From: Phoronis australis
Lineage: Eukaryota > Phoronida > Phoronidae
Assembly (NCBI GenBank): GCA_002633005.1
Contig: NMRA01000415.1
Span: 221,161-285,160 of the forward strand
Reading direction: 5' to 3'
DNA: 64,000 nt
Numbering within the stretch: position 1 is the stretch's first letter; every line of letters begins with the position of its first letter. The notes under the pieces are model-generated. The model ran no database searches. It saw only the letters and a list, made by a program, of their open reading frames with translations, and had not been told where the DNA came from. Both the position numbers and the translations under genes were made by a program. This document shows positions 36,901 to 48,900 of this stretch, in pieces.

Positions 36901-39900
36901 CCAGTACAATCCAGTGAATTATTGCGTTTTGTGAGACGCTTTAATTTGAACATTTTTCTTTTAATATGTTAAAGAAAAGGCTGTCATTTTTGGATGTTTT
37001 ATCAATTTTTAGGACTGAAAATGGCTGAGTGGCTGGTTACCATGTTTGAAACCAAACTTGATTGTTGCTTCCTGAAACCTTATATCACAATTACCTCATC
37101 ATCCTTTAGTGCATTCACGTATAGTGCAATTTGTTTTGTCGCCTGCAAAAAGATCTATGACTTTGTGTCTGAACTTCAGGTTCAAGTTTGCTATGAAGTG
37201 TTACAAATTTCTGGATTTCCCTTAAACCTGATATTTAAGAGTTTGTTGTTCCCCTTTCTTCAGTGCAATGAGTGAAAAGAAGATAGAGGTGGAGACAGAT
37301 GCCGCTGTCTGTAGCCAATGTAATGAGTGGCTGAAGGACGCCCGCGTCCTCCCATGTCTTCATTCCTTCTGCCTATCATGTTTGGAGTCGCACGTTCACG
37401 TCCACTCCAACAAGAAGGTGTTCAAGTGTCCCAAGTGCACAGCGGAGGTCTATCGACCAAAAGGTGGCGTCACCAACCTACCCAAGAATGTCTTTCTCAC
37501 AGGACTACGAGGTGAGACTGGTGGAACAATAGTGGTCGCTTCCATTAATCAGGACCAGGTGGTTTAACAGAATTTTAAGCATAGGTTGTACATGTACCAT
37601 TGAATTTTAACTTCACCTAAGGCAGTCAAATGTCGAAGTAAACAAAATTTGGGATATATAGTTTTTAATGCTTTGAATTCATTTCATGCTTATGTTATTT
37701 TATTGCTTTTTGACCTTTGCCCTCTTTTTGTATCACTGATTATTGGGTTATTGATTATATAGTGTGCTTAGTGATTGCTCATGGTCAGTCAGTCGGCAGA
37801 CCATGAGTTTTTCATAAGTTTGGGACTGTGGCTAACAACAGTGCTGAAAATACTATTTTGTATATTTCATGAAAGTAGCAACAAGAATTTTGTTCTAGTA
37901 ATGTCTGCATAGATTATTCTACTCTTTTTGGCATTATGTTTAGAAAAAAAGTGTTGCACAGCAGGAGTGTTTTAGTCAAAATGTAGGGTTGTGAGTACAT
38001 GAAAAATAGATCAGATTTTTTTTCAAAAGGCCAGGATGTAATGTTTTAGTACACAAAGATGAGGACTCCTGTGGTTATCACAAGACACTATCATACTGAG
38101 CTGTTGGTGATTTTATAATGTCATTAAGAGAGTAAAAAGAGATGGCCACTTAGCTCGTTGGTATTAACAACAGGCTTGCATTTGTTTATATGTTAGGTGT
38201 TTTTGAGGCTGAGAAAGCCAAGGAAAACAGCGTGGAGTGTGACAACTGTAACTATGAAGGCCAGGTGGACACGGCTGAGCACAGCTGCCTGGATTGTCAG
38301 GAGTATCTGTGCAACAACTGCTCAAAGATTCACTGCCGCACCAAGCCGACACGCCAGCATCTGCTGGCCACGCTGTCGGACATCGCCGCCCACAAGCACC
38401 AGCAGGATATCCGCGATCGGCAGAAGATCCCCTGTAGTAGCCACCCTGAGGAGAACGTTGGACTTTACTGTATCTCCTGTGATAAGGTAAGTACACATAC
38501 ACTCCCCTGGGGTCAGTTTTATGAAAAGTGATTAACTAGTAAGTATTAAGACTTGAGTCAGAAATTTGGTCTGATGCGCTTCACACAACTATTCTTGAAA
38601 AATGAAGTCTGGCTCGAGAAAAAATACAATGTGTCTGAGAAGATGCCCATCACTGCTAGTTACAAGAATTTCTATAAAATGATTCTAAACCTTTATATGA
38701 AATGGGAGCATAAGACCAAATTGCTGTCTCAAGTCTTTAGTCACTTTTCATGAAACAGGCCTGAGGACAGTTTCTTTAACACAAGTTAACCACTGCATTA
38801 ACATGAGCAGTGTTCGCATTGCATAATTATGCAAGTGCTGGGGTCCTTTAGGCCTACTTGTCTTTAGAGACTGATAAAAAGTCAGCTGTCGCACGATTAA
38901 GAATCTTGCATTCGGAAACCTGCCATTTGGTTTCATACACATTGCACAGTTTATGTTGAAAAATTGAGGATCAGGGTCATCTTACTAAATGCGTGCTTTT
39001 GGTATTGAAAAACAAGGTGAGATAACTGAGAAAAGAAATATATAAATATATAAAAAATAATTGCAGGCGGTCTGATACACGTTGTATCATACGTGCGCAG
39101 GCCTCGCATGTGGGCCCATTGCACTGATCACCTGGAAATATTTTTATGCTTTATTGATATATGGTTAAAACCGAGCTGAGGAGATAGAAACCTGGCTCAA
39201 GGGTTTAGCAGTGTGACCTGGTGGGACTCGAACCCACGACCTCGAGTGAAGAAAGCGGGCACTTATCAACCAGGCCACACTGCTTCCTCAAGAAATGGTC
39301 AAACCTAATTTTTTTCTTTTTCTTTCCCAAGTAGGTCCGAAAGTATCAGCAGTTTTAAAAGCGATGAAACTGCCTTAGTGGGCGGTTTTGGTTGACCCCA
39401 TCATTCCCCACAAAGAGCATCTCCAAAAATGTTGATTTTTCTCTCCTTGAAATTGTGTGCTTGCCATGAGCCATCTCACTTTAATACTGCCTAATTCGTA
39501 GCTTTTGAAATCAATGGCTGGTAGCTTTGGACACACTCTTATATAAAAAGGTGACCCATCCATCTGCTGTAAATGTGTGTCTTCTTTGCGTCTGCTGATT
39601 CAAAAATTGAAGATGGATCCTCGAGCAAACACTGATTTTTAGTTGCATTTTTATGATTTCATCACTTCAGCTTGGCCAATGTGAACACCGTGTTTCAAGT
39701 GACAGCGAAAAACTGGCTGAGGGCATCAAAAGACGTCTGCTTGGTTTCAGCGCATGTGCTGCGTTTACATCTGGTTGAGAAACCAGGGGTGCTGATCAAT
39801 CTCATTTACGTGTCTGAAGCCATAATCTATAAATGACACTGCAAATGACTATTTCAACTTCGTTCTGATCCTCATCCATTTTATTTATACTCTTTCAGGT

Positions 39901-42900
39901 GATATGTATGCTGTGCACTTCAGAAGAGCATGAAGACCATCCGTTCTCTCCCTGCCCCAAGGCGGTTAAGGAGTACACCCCAGCCGTCAAGGCATCAGTC
40001 CAAGATGCTCGTAAGCGCCTCCCCAAGTTGACTGAAATTATCTCGGAGGTCGAGCGCAGTGACAGCCTACAGCACTCACACTGTGATGAGATCGTGGCAG
40101 AAATCAAGAAGCGAGAAGAGGTTGTACACGACTTGGTCAAGAAGTTTGCAAAAAGTAGGTTGGAAGTGGACTTCATTGCTTTGTTCCTTTAAAAATGTGT
40201 CAGATCTATAGTGAGTCAATTGTAGCCGTTTTCGCCTGGTCAATAAAAAGTTTGCAAAACATAAAAGGGAAATCGGGCATGGTTACACTTTCTTAATACT
40301 ATCTTATTTCAAATGGTGACTTCTTGATAAAACAGCTCGTCAGTGTTAAAAGTGTACTCCCATAGTTTTCTTTAGTAGTTGAAGTACACATGACTTATGC
40401 AGAGATGTTAATTAAAAATAAAATGAGTGCACCTTGAAACTGTTGTAACTGCATGATTGTTTCATTCCATTTTCTTTTGCTGTCATCTATGGAGTATTGA
40501 GCGACTCACTGATTGAACCTAGTAAAGTTTGAAACAATATGCCTTGTTTTGTAATTACAGATCTTATTGAAGAAGTCACTAAAGCTCAAGAGAACAACGA
40601 TACTGGAATGAAGAAAACCAATCAGGAGCTGACCTTGATCAAGTCCGCCATTGAAGACAGTACCGCATTTGCAGAGAACCTAATTGCATACGGGAAACCC
40701 GAGGAGGTAATGTACCTGGGTCAGCTGACCGACACTCGTCTGAGGGCATTGAAGAACTCTCCTCTACCGGAATGCCCCATGATCACCAGGTTCAACTTCA
40801 AGTCGGCTGCAGCAAGCAACAAGATGTTGGCTTCTGTGTTTGGCCGACTTGACAAGGACTGCAACCGTGAACCATCTGCCCTCGCTGATGCACCAAGGGA
40901 GGCAGGCCAGAGCTCTGGTAACCAAAAGTCGCCGTTTCATTCAAAGCAGGGTGGTGGAGGCGGAGGATCTGAAACGACCAGCTCCACAAAGGTGATCAAA
41001 GCTAAGCTGCTTGAAGAGTTCACCGTCGGTGGTATGGTAATGGGGATGTCGTCTTTCTGGAATGGGAACCTGGCTGTGGCCGTACAAGGGAACCTACACT
41101 GTACTGATAACGAGGCTGGCTACGAGTATTTCATCTGTGTCTTCACCGTCGATGGCCAGCGCAAGAGTAAGTTCCGCATCCGCAATCCGGTGCATGGAAT
41201 CGCGGTCCTCAACGACAACATCATTGTAGCTGTGGATGGCATTGAGAACGAGGTGATCTTCTTTCAGGTGGACGGCCGAGTTGAGCACCACTTCCCCTGT
41301 CCTGACCCTGGCCCTGTCGCCGTCAACAACCGTAGTCACATCATCGTTGCCGGCAGTTATGGTGTACACGTGTTTGATGAGAATGGCGAGAAGTTGCTCG
41401 ACATCGAGGACCGTGTCGTTGGCTCCGCAGCATCACACTTAAGTCGGTTCATCTGTTGTAACCAGCACTGTGACATCTTCATCACTGATCCACTTGAGCA
41501 CTGCATCCGAGGCTTCAGCAAAGATGGTGAGCACATCCTGTCCTATGGTAGCCAAGGCTCCAAGTCTGGACAGTTCAATGGTCCATGCGGCATTGTCGCC
41601 GACAGCGAGAACCATCTAATCGTTGCCGACAGTGGCAACAGTCGTATACGATTCTTGACGCTTGACGAGGAAATGAAGAGCTCGGTGATCACCAAGGACA
41701 AGGGCATCGAGTACCCAAAATGCATTGCTCTTTCCAGTCATGGTCAGCTGGCTGTTTCAGAGCAGTACACTGATAAAGTTAGAGTGTTTGAATATTTGTA
41801 AGGTCTTGTCAAAGTTCATTGTAACTGAAGTGTAGTGAACATGTATATAAACATGGAAAGTTGATGTCTTTTTGATGTCTTAAGAACAGTCATTTAGCGA
41901 GGTCGCTAAGTGGTTCAATAATTTTTGAAGCTAAATTAGGATTTATTATAGTTTTTCAAATTTGAGGTAGTTGAAATCTTTGCTGATGCGAATGTAGCAG
42001 AAAATATTTACGTTTTTATCAAATACTTTGGTTTGCTAACTTATGCAAAGTATTTTGTAGTGATTTGTATTTGTGTTTTGCATGGTGTTGCATGTTTTTT
42101 AACTCAAGTATAAACTGTTTGTACTATATGTATGTTTTGCCTCATAATAAACTTTGAAGTGATGAAGTTATGTTATGAAATGTTTATGGGAAGCCATCTG
42201 CTTAGAAGTTTTCATAACTAAGCAAAAAAGACAAATGAAGAACACACCTGCGTGCACAAACACACAAACCATTTATATTACTATCTCTGCAGATTAGACG
42301 TAATTATGCTTGACATAAATTGTTTTGGTTTCACTTGCCATGCTTTTTTATGCTCCCACATAATTATTTATATGTGGTCGCATATTGCCGTCATCTCTGT
42401 CCGGGCATCCGTCGTGCGGCATCTGCAGCTGTATCCTAAACCCCTCACAGGATCTTGATGATATTTGGCAGTTGTTTTCCTATGAAGCTGACGATGGACG
42501 ACAACAAATTTCGGACCTCTCCGACTACTGGTGTGCCCCCTAGTGGCAATTTTTATTTTTTTATTCTTACCTTGGTATCTTCGGAAGTCCTCAAGGTATT
42601 TTCACAAAATCTGGAATATTGGCATCCAGTAGTGAGATGAAACTATCCTCTCGTTTTTGGATGGATTCATCGTAGTTTGCGCCACCTAGTGGCAATTTTT
42701 ACTGTTTTCAAGTCTGTTTTTTGCGGCCATCCCTCTATCAACCAAGCCGCTCTTAAGGTGATTGTCAAAAATGGCATGTTTGTTCTTACCATGAAAAGTA
42801 TGGCTGACGGTGATTTTTTGACGACTGACTACTATGGCGCCTCCTAGTGGCAGTTTTTTTTGCGCCCATGGCTGTATGTCCTAAACCGTTTGCATTATCT

Positions 42901-45900
42901 TTACTAAACATAACGAGTGTATTTATATGATGGTGACAATGGACAGTAACGACTTGCATGGATTGAACTATAGGTGCGCCCCCTACTGGGAATTTTAATT
43001 TTTTACGTTTATCTTTGTACCTTCGAAGGTCCTCAACGTATTTTCAAAAAATTTGCAATATAGGCATCTGTTGGTGAGATGACGCTATCCTCCCGTTTTC
43101 GGTTGGATTCAAGGTATTTTTTGCCACCTAGTGGCCATTTTTACTGTTTTCGAGTCTATTTTTTGGTATCCAGTCCTCTGTCAACCAAACTGCTTTAAGG
43201 ATGATTGTGGAAATTGGCATGAATGTTCTTAATATGAAGAGGATGTCTGACAATGGTTTCTAATACTTCGAGTACTGTGGCGCCTCCTAAAGGCAGTTTT
43301 TTGCACCCATGCCTATATCTCCTAAACCGTTTGAAGGTTTTTAGGAAATTGATCAAATACATTGATATGATGTTGACAATGAACGATGACGACTTTCGCC
43401 TGGATCGAATTGCCGGTGTGCCTCCTAGTGGCAATTTTAGTTTTTTACGTTTACCTCTGTATAAATGTCATTGTATTTTCATAGAATTGGAATATAGGCA
43501 TCTATTGGTCTGATGACGCTATCCTCCCGTTTTCGGATGGACTCGAGGTATTTTGTGCCACTTAGTGACCATTTTTACTGTTTTTGAGCCGTTTTTTTTT
43601 TGGCGTCCACCTCTCTATCATTCAAACTTCTCTAAGGATGATTGTGAAAATTGGCATGTGTGTTGTTACTATGAAGAGGATGGCTGATGATGATTTTCTG
43701 ACGACTTCAAGTACTGTGGCACCTCCTAGTGTCTGTTTTTGTTTTTTTGCAGCCATGGCTGTATGTCCTAAACAGTTTGCATTATCTTTGCTAATTTAGG
43801 AAGTGTGTTTGTGTGATTTTGACAACAAATGATGGCGCACGGATCTGACCACCAGTGTCCCCCTAAGTGTCAATTTTAGTTTTTTTTTTATTTTTACCTT
43901 TGTATATCCAAAGGTCTTCAAAGCAGTTTCATAAAATTTGGAATATAGGCATGTATTGTTGCTGTTACGCTTTCCCCCCATTTTTAAATGTATTCAAGGT
44001 ATTTTTGGCCACCTAGTTGTCATGTTTATTGTTTTCGAGTTTGTTGGCATCCATCCCTCTATCGACCAAACCATTCTAAGGATGATTTTGAAAATTGGTG
44101 TGTACGCAGTGTGAAGAGGACCGTTACACTGACAACTTTGGTTACTGTAGCACTTCATAGAGATGGATTTGTTTTGTTTTGTTTTGGGGCCACAGCTCTA
44201 TCTCCTAAACCCGCTGAAGGATCTTTATTAAATTTAGAAAGTTTATTTATATGAAGCTAACAATAGACAATGACTTTGAGGCATACCCTATGCACTGTTC
44301 TCGCAATTTCATTTTTTCTGCGTTCCTTTGTTTCTCTGAAGTTCCTTGACAGATTTTTATGAAATTTGGTGAATAACTTTCTATTAGAGAAGCGATGGCT
44401 TGTTTCGTTTTCAGATAACTTGGACGTGTTGTGCCTTCTAGTGGCCATTTCTGTGATAGAAATGAACAACTGTAGAAGCACATTGTGGTGCATTTGTGGG
44501 CGCATTTCAGTGCTTTGCGTTGCTCTTGTTCTGTTGATACGTTTAAGTTTAACATGTAAAACATTGGTTTCATGGTGGAGGCAGGCTTTGTTTTGCTAAT
44601 GTATTCTTAAAAAATAATTGCATGTGGGCGCAGGCTGCACGTATGGACCCATTGCACTAATTAACTGGAACTTAATTAATACATAGTTAAAAATGAGTTG
44701 AGAACCTAGAAACCTGACTCAAGGGTCTAGCAGTGTGGCCCAGTAGGACTCGCACCCACAACCTCGAGTAAAGAAAGCTGGCACCTCTCACACTAGGCCA
44801 CACGGCCTCCTCTCAAAATTCACTTAGTGCTAGTAGGAAAAAGGACTTGCCTTTTTGTGCTTGGATTCAGGAAGGCATACGGTACTGTTCCACAAAGGTC
44901 CCCTTGGTGATAAATTGTTCACTGCTGTCAAGCAATTTAGATTGTAAGAAAGGGGACTTTTAATTTTGGCCAGTTTTTGTGTTATGTAGGAAGCAAGAAA
45001 CGTTGTTTTGTAAGGCTGTTTGTAACCCACCAGAGGAATTACAGCAGTCTTAGCTTTTTTAAAGAGATACTTACCCAAAATTGGGCATTATTCTTTTTCC
45101 CAGAAAGAAAAAAACAACATTGTTCTAAACTAAAACTCAATCCTCATTGTCACAACATGGATTCAATGATTCTAGATATGTATCATCTCATTATCATCCA
45201 TTGACTCGCGGAAAGGTCAGTCCTGCTTGCTGACTAAGCATGTTTTGTAAGAAGTGCTTGGACTTCAGTCAGAGTTTTTAAGGTTTGACCTTTGGGAGAT
45301 TATTTTATTTCAACTTTTTTCAGTGTTATTGTCCACTAATAGTCTTTTGGTGTCTTAAAGTGTGACAACTCTCAAACTAAATCATTTGGAGTGAAGTAGT
45401 TGTTAATGCTTTTGTTTCATGGGAGATGCTACTGTTAAACAAGATGACACTTGAGTGAAATCAGTGATGCAGTGTTGAGTAATTCTTGCCAAGATGTTAC
45501 CATACCAACAAAAATGTGGACTTCCGTATTCGTTCAGTGTCGAGACTTTGCTCAAAGAAGTGAAAAACCTGTTCATAACATTTCTCAGTTGTTTGCATGG
45601 TGTTACCTTGGTTTTAACCTCTGGCCTAAAATGCAGTTACTATCAAAACTCTAACTATTGTTTGGCATTCTATGCCTTATTTGTTATGTAAATAGGATAA
45701 TAAAAGTAACTGCCTTCGGATTTTCTGCTAGAGTATTTTTACAATGATGAGATCCATAGTCTGCTTCAAATGTTATAACTCTTACATTACAGTCTCAAAT
45801 TTGGGTCTTGAGTCTATTGTGTTCTTCAGTTTACTGTTGCAGTTTTATCTTATGTGTATCCTGATGTATGCATTAAAAAGTGCTGTGTTAAAATTAAATG

Positions 45901-48900
45901 TACTTGTTAGTGCAAAAACAATTATCTCAATTCATTACTAAAGTAGACTAGAAGATATAAAATAAAGCATTTTGCTTATGTTTAAATTCACTGCATGGAA
46001 TTTGTTCCCTGGTCTCCCAAAAGAGTTGAAGAGCTCTGCAACCAGTCATGTGAAACAATGTCATTATTCCTTGAATCTTCCATGCACTGCACACTTTTTA
46101 ATGTTATATTTTTGCAACATTTTGTCTTCGTTATGATCTCCACTTTTCAAAATAATGTATCTGAAAACTGATCCCTTATTTCAGTGAAAATAAGATAGAA
46201 AATGTATACTCTTTTTAATTTGGGACATTGCATGAAAAGGTCCTTGTGGATTTTCAGTAGTATTAGGGTTTAATCCTGGTTTATATGAAATCTAAAATGT
46301 GATGTCGCATTTAAGATAAAATAACAGAAAAGGGTCAGTCTCTGTATGCACGAAGTCTGCAATTATGCTGGATATCTTGGCAATATTCCCGAGTCCTCAT
46401 TTGGAATGTTTGTTGTACCCATGCACTAGGTTCTTTGTCTAAAAATTTTACTTTGTTTTGCCAGTTTTAAGCACCAGAATTTTTTTCTCTGTTATTGATT
46501 GAGTTTGCTTATTCCAGACCTTCTGTCATTCCCTTGTCCTTTTGTCTGCGTTTTAGGATTCTGTTGATATCCATCAGTCTGATGTCCTCAAACCGACCTC
46601 TCTGCCAGTCCTTGAAGATTATCTGCCAAGGTAACTGTTGTTTGTTCACTATGCTATTGCTGACTTTAGACTCCAATTCCATTTTCGTCAAAGCAACAGC
46701 ATCTCACCTTAATTTAATGGGGGCACAAACCTGAAAAAGCCAACTTATAATTCGAGCCTCTTTACAAAATCGGTCTTTTCCTGTTCATTACTGAGATAAC
46801 AAAATGATTTCTGGCGACGAGAAAAATTGTCAGATCAATTTTTCAGGTGAGACGTCCGGAATAACTTAGCATCGCTGGTTAGTTTCAGTTGCCATGCAGG
46901 CCCTCTTGTGAGTTCCAAAAGAAATGCCCAAACAAAGAATAAAACTGTGATGTCATTGCTTCTTAAAAGGAAAGTATTCACCAGTCTTGTGAAAAAAGTG
47001 AATGTTGTTAGCATCAAAACAGTTTTTGTGTCTTTAAGAAATTACATTTATTTAATTATACCTCTTAGTAGCAAAATTGTTTTTCATATTCGGTCCAGTT
47101 TTAATTCAATTACCAACATTTTACTGCAGACACCAACAACCTCCTGTCAATGAACAAGACTTGAGCCACCAGTTGGAGCATCTGAGGTTGCAGTCAACTC
47201 CACTAAATAACAGCAGGCCTCAGAAACACCATGTCAAGTTGTAAGTTTTGTAATGTATAGTTTAATATGTCACTACTGATGAACCTTGCAGGGAAAAGCA
47301 ATCTGACAAAATGTCATCTTCCTGTTGTGATGCCCAATTCTGTTTGCAGCAAAATTACTATAATTAATAATCATTGTGGGGGCAAAATTCCAATTGCAGA
47401 GTGACGTAACCACTTAACTAACTTTCCGTTAATTCCCCTTCATTCTGGATCATCAGGGGAGACTACTTTGATGCTGAATTCGGTATCTGCTTAACTGCAA
47501 TGACAAGGAAGTCTGTGTCATTTTGTCTGAATACTGCTTGTACTGTACATACCAAAGGTGTCATATGGGTTGTTCAATGTTAACAGTGTGAGTGTAATTA
47601 GTCAGACACTCGCTTTGAAGTTGTGTCTCACTAAAGTATTTTGTTTACAATAAATGTTGCTGATTTTCAGCCCGTTTACACAATAATTTGTTGTTGAGTA
47701 ATTTTTCAAACTTTAAACTTACATTTGTTTTCTCTATTGCTGACGTAACCTCTTGGAAACACCATGGGTACTTTCAGAGCCGTATATTACCGCTCAGAGG
47801 TGACCGCTCTCTCTCTGCATGTGCAGAGTCATGCGGCTAATCATTGTCAAGACTGAAACTCCACAGACGTACAGATTATGCTCATCTCCGTGGGAGAATT
47901 TTAGGCTTCGAAAATGCCGGAGATGTTCGGCTAAATCTGTCTATGGCCATTATAGGAATAAAAGAAAAAGCATTTTAATTGACAAGGCTAAAGTTCTCAT
48001 CAATTGATATGTTCCGCCCAAAATTTTTGGAACCCTCTTGATCCATTTTCCTACTAGTGAGCCATTGGCTTGTAGCCATGTTGTTAACCTTGACCTATTT
48101 TCACAGTGTGCGATTGGTTGATAATCACCAGTTCCATATAATCAATGTGAAGGGTGAGGCATATGTGGCCACAGGGGAGATTTCCGCTTTTCTCTGGTAC
48201 GCTGACCTCCTGCGCTCCATGGTAAGTAATTGTCTGCTCTCAGTACGAATGCAAAGTAACTGCCTGTGTTTGGTGTTCCCGGGATTTCTGGAAAACCTCC
48301 CCCAAGCGCCCATAGGAAGACTTTTGAACAGTAACTCTAAACCGTCCCTGTTTTGGCAATTTCAATCAATCCACCTCAATTTTGATGTGAGATTTCCTTA
48401 TGAGGTTAGCAAAATAAAAAAACAACAACAAATATGGCACTGCTTGGGTCTCGAACTTTTCCCTGTAGTGCGTGTCAAAAAAATGAAAAAAAAGAGTCTG
48501 GGCCATTTTTTGTGCATACATATTTTCTATAGTGTAGGAGTTGGACTGACTTCAGACTCCTTGTGTTGAGCCTAGTGTATTGTCTTAGGCAAAACGCAAA
48601 ACTGAAAAGCAATAAACAAGACTTGTATGACTTCAACCTAACACTAACATATGGAACTAAGTTTATCGATGAACTGGCGAGCTAAAATATTAGATGCACA
48701 GCAAAATTCTGAATGTAAGTAGCGCCATCTATAAGGAAGAATAGAAACCTTCAAAGCATACATCAAAAATATCTCTAAAGTCTGTAATTTGCCTTGTATA
48801 TTGAAAGATTTTAGAGTTGTAGCTCTTTACAATAACTTGACTAGAACGTAAACCGCCAAGACGTTTGTAAGTAACTTAGGCAAACCTCTTGCCAGAATTG

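Noticed and set aside
39216-39290. Possible functional tRNA on the minus strand
   Set aside because: It has A and B boxes but lacks a pairing acceptor stem, and the same head is linked to a shared non-tRNA body at two other loci, so it is a SINE.
44247-44573. 108-codon minus-strand frame
   Set aside because: It lies within the modular repeat element and the sequence is explained by the repeat; no protein similarity is recognised.
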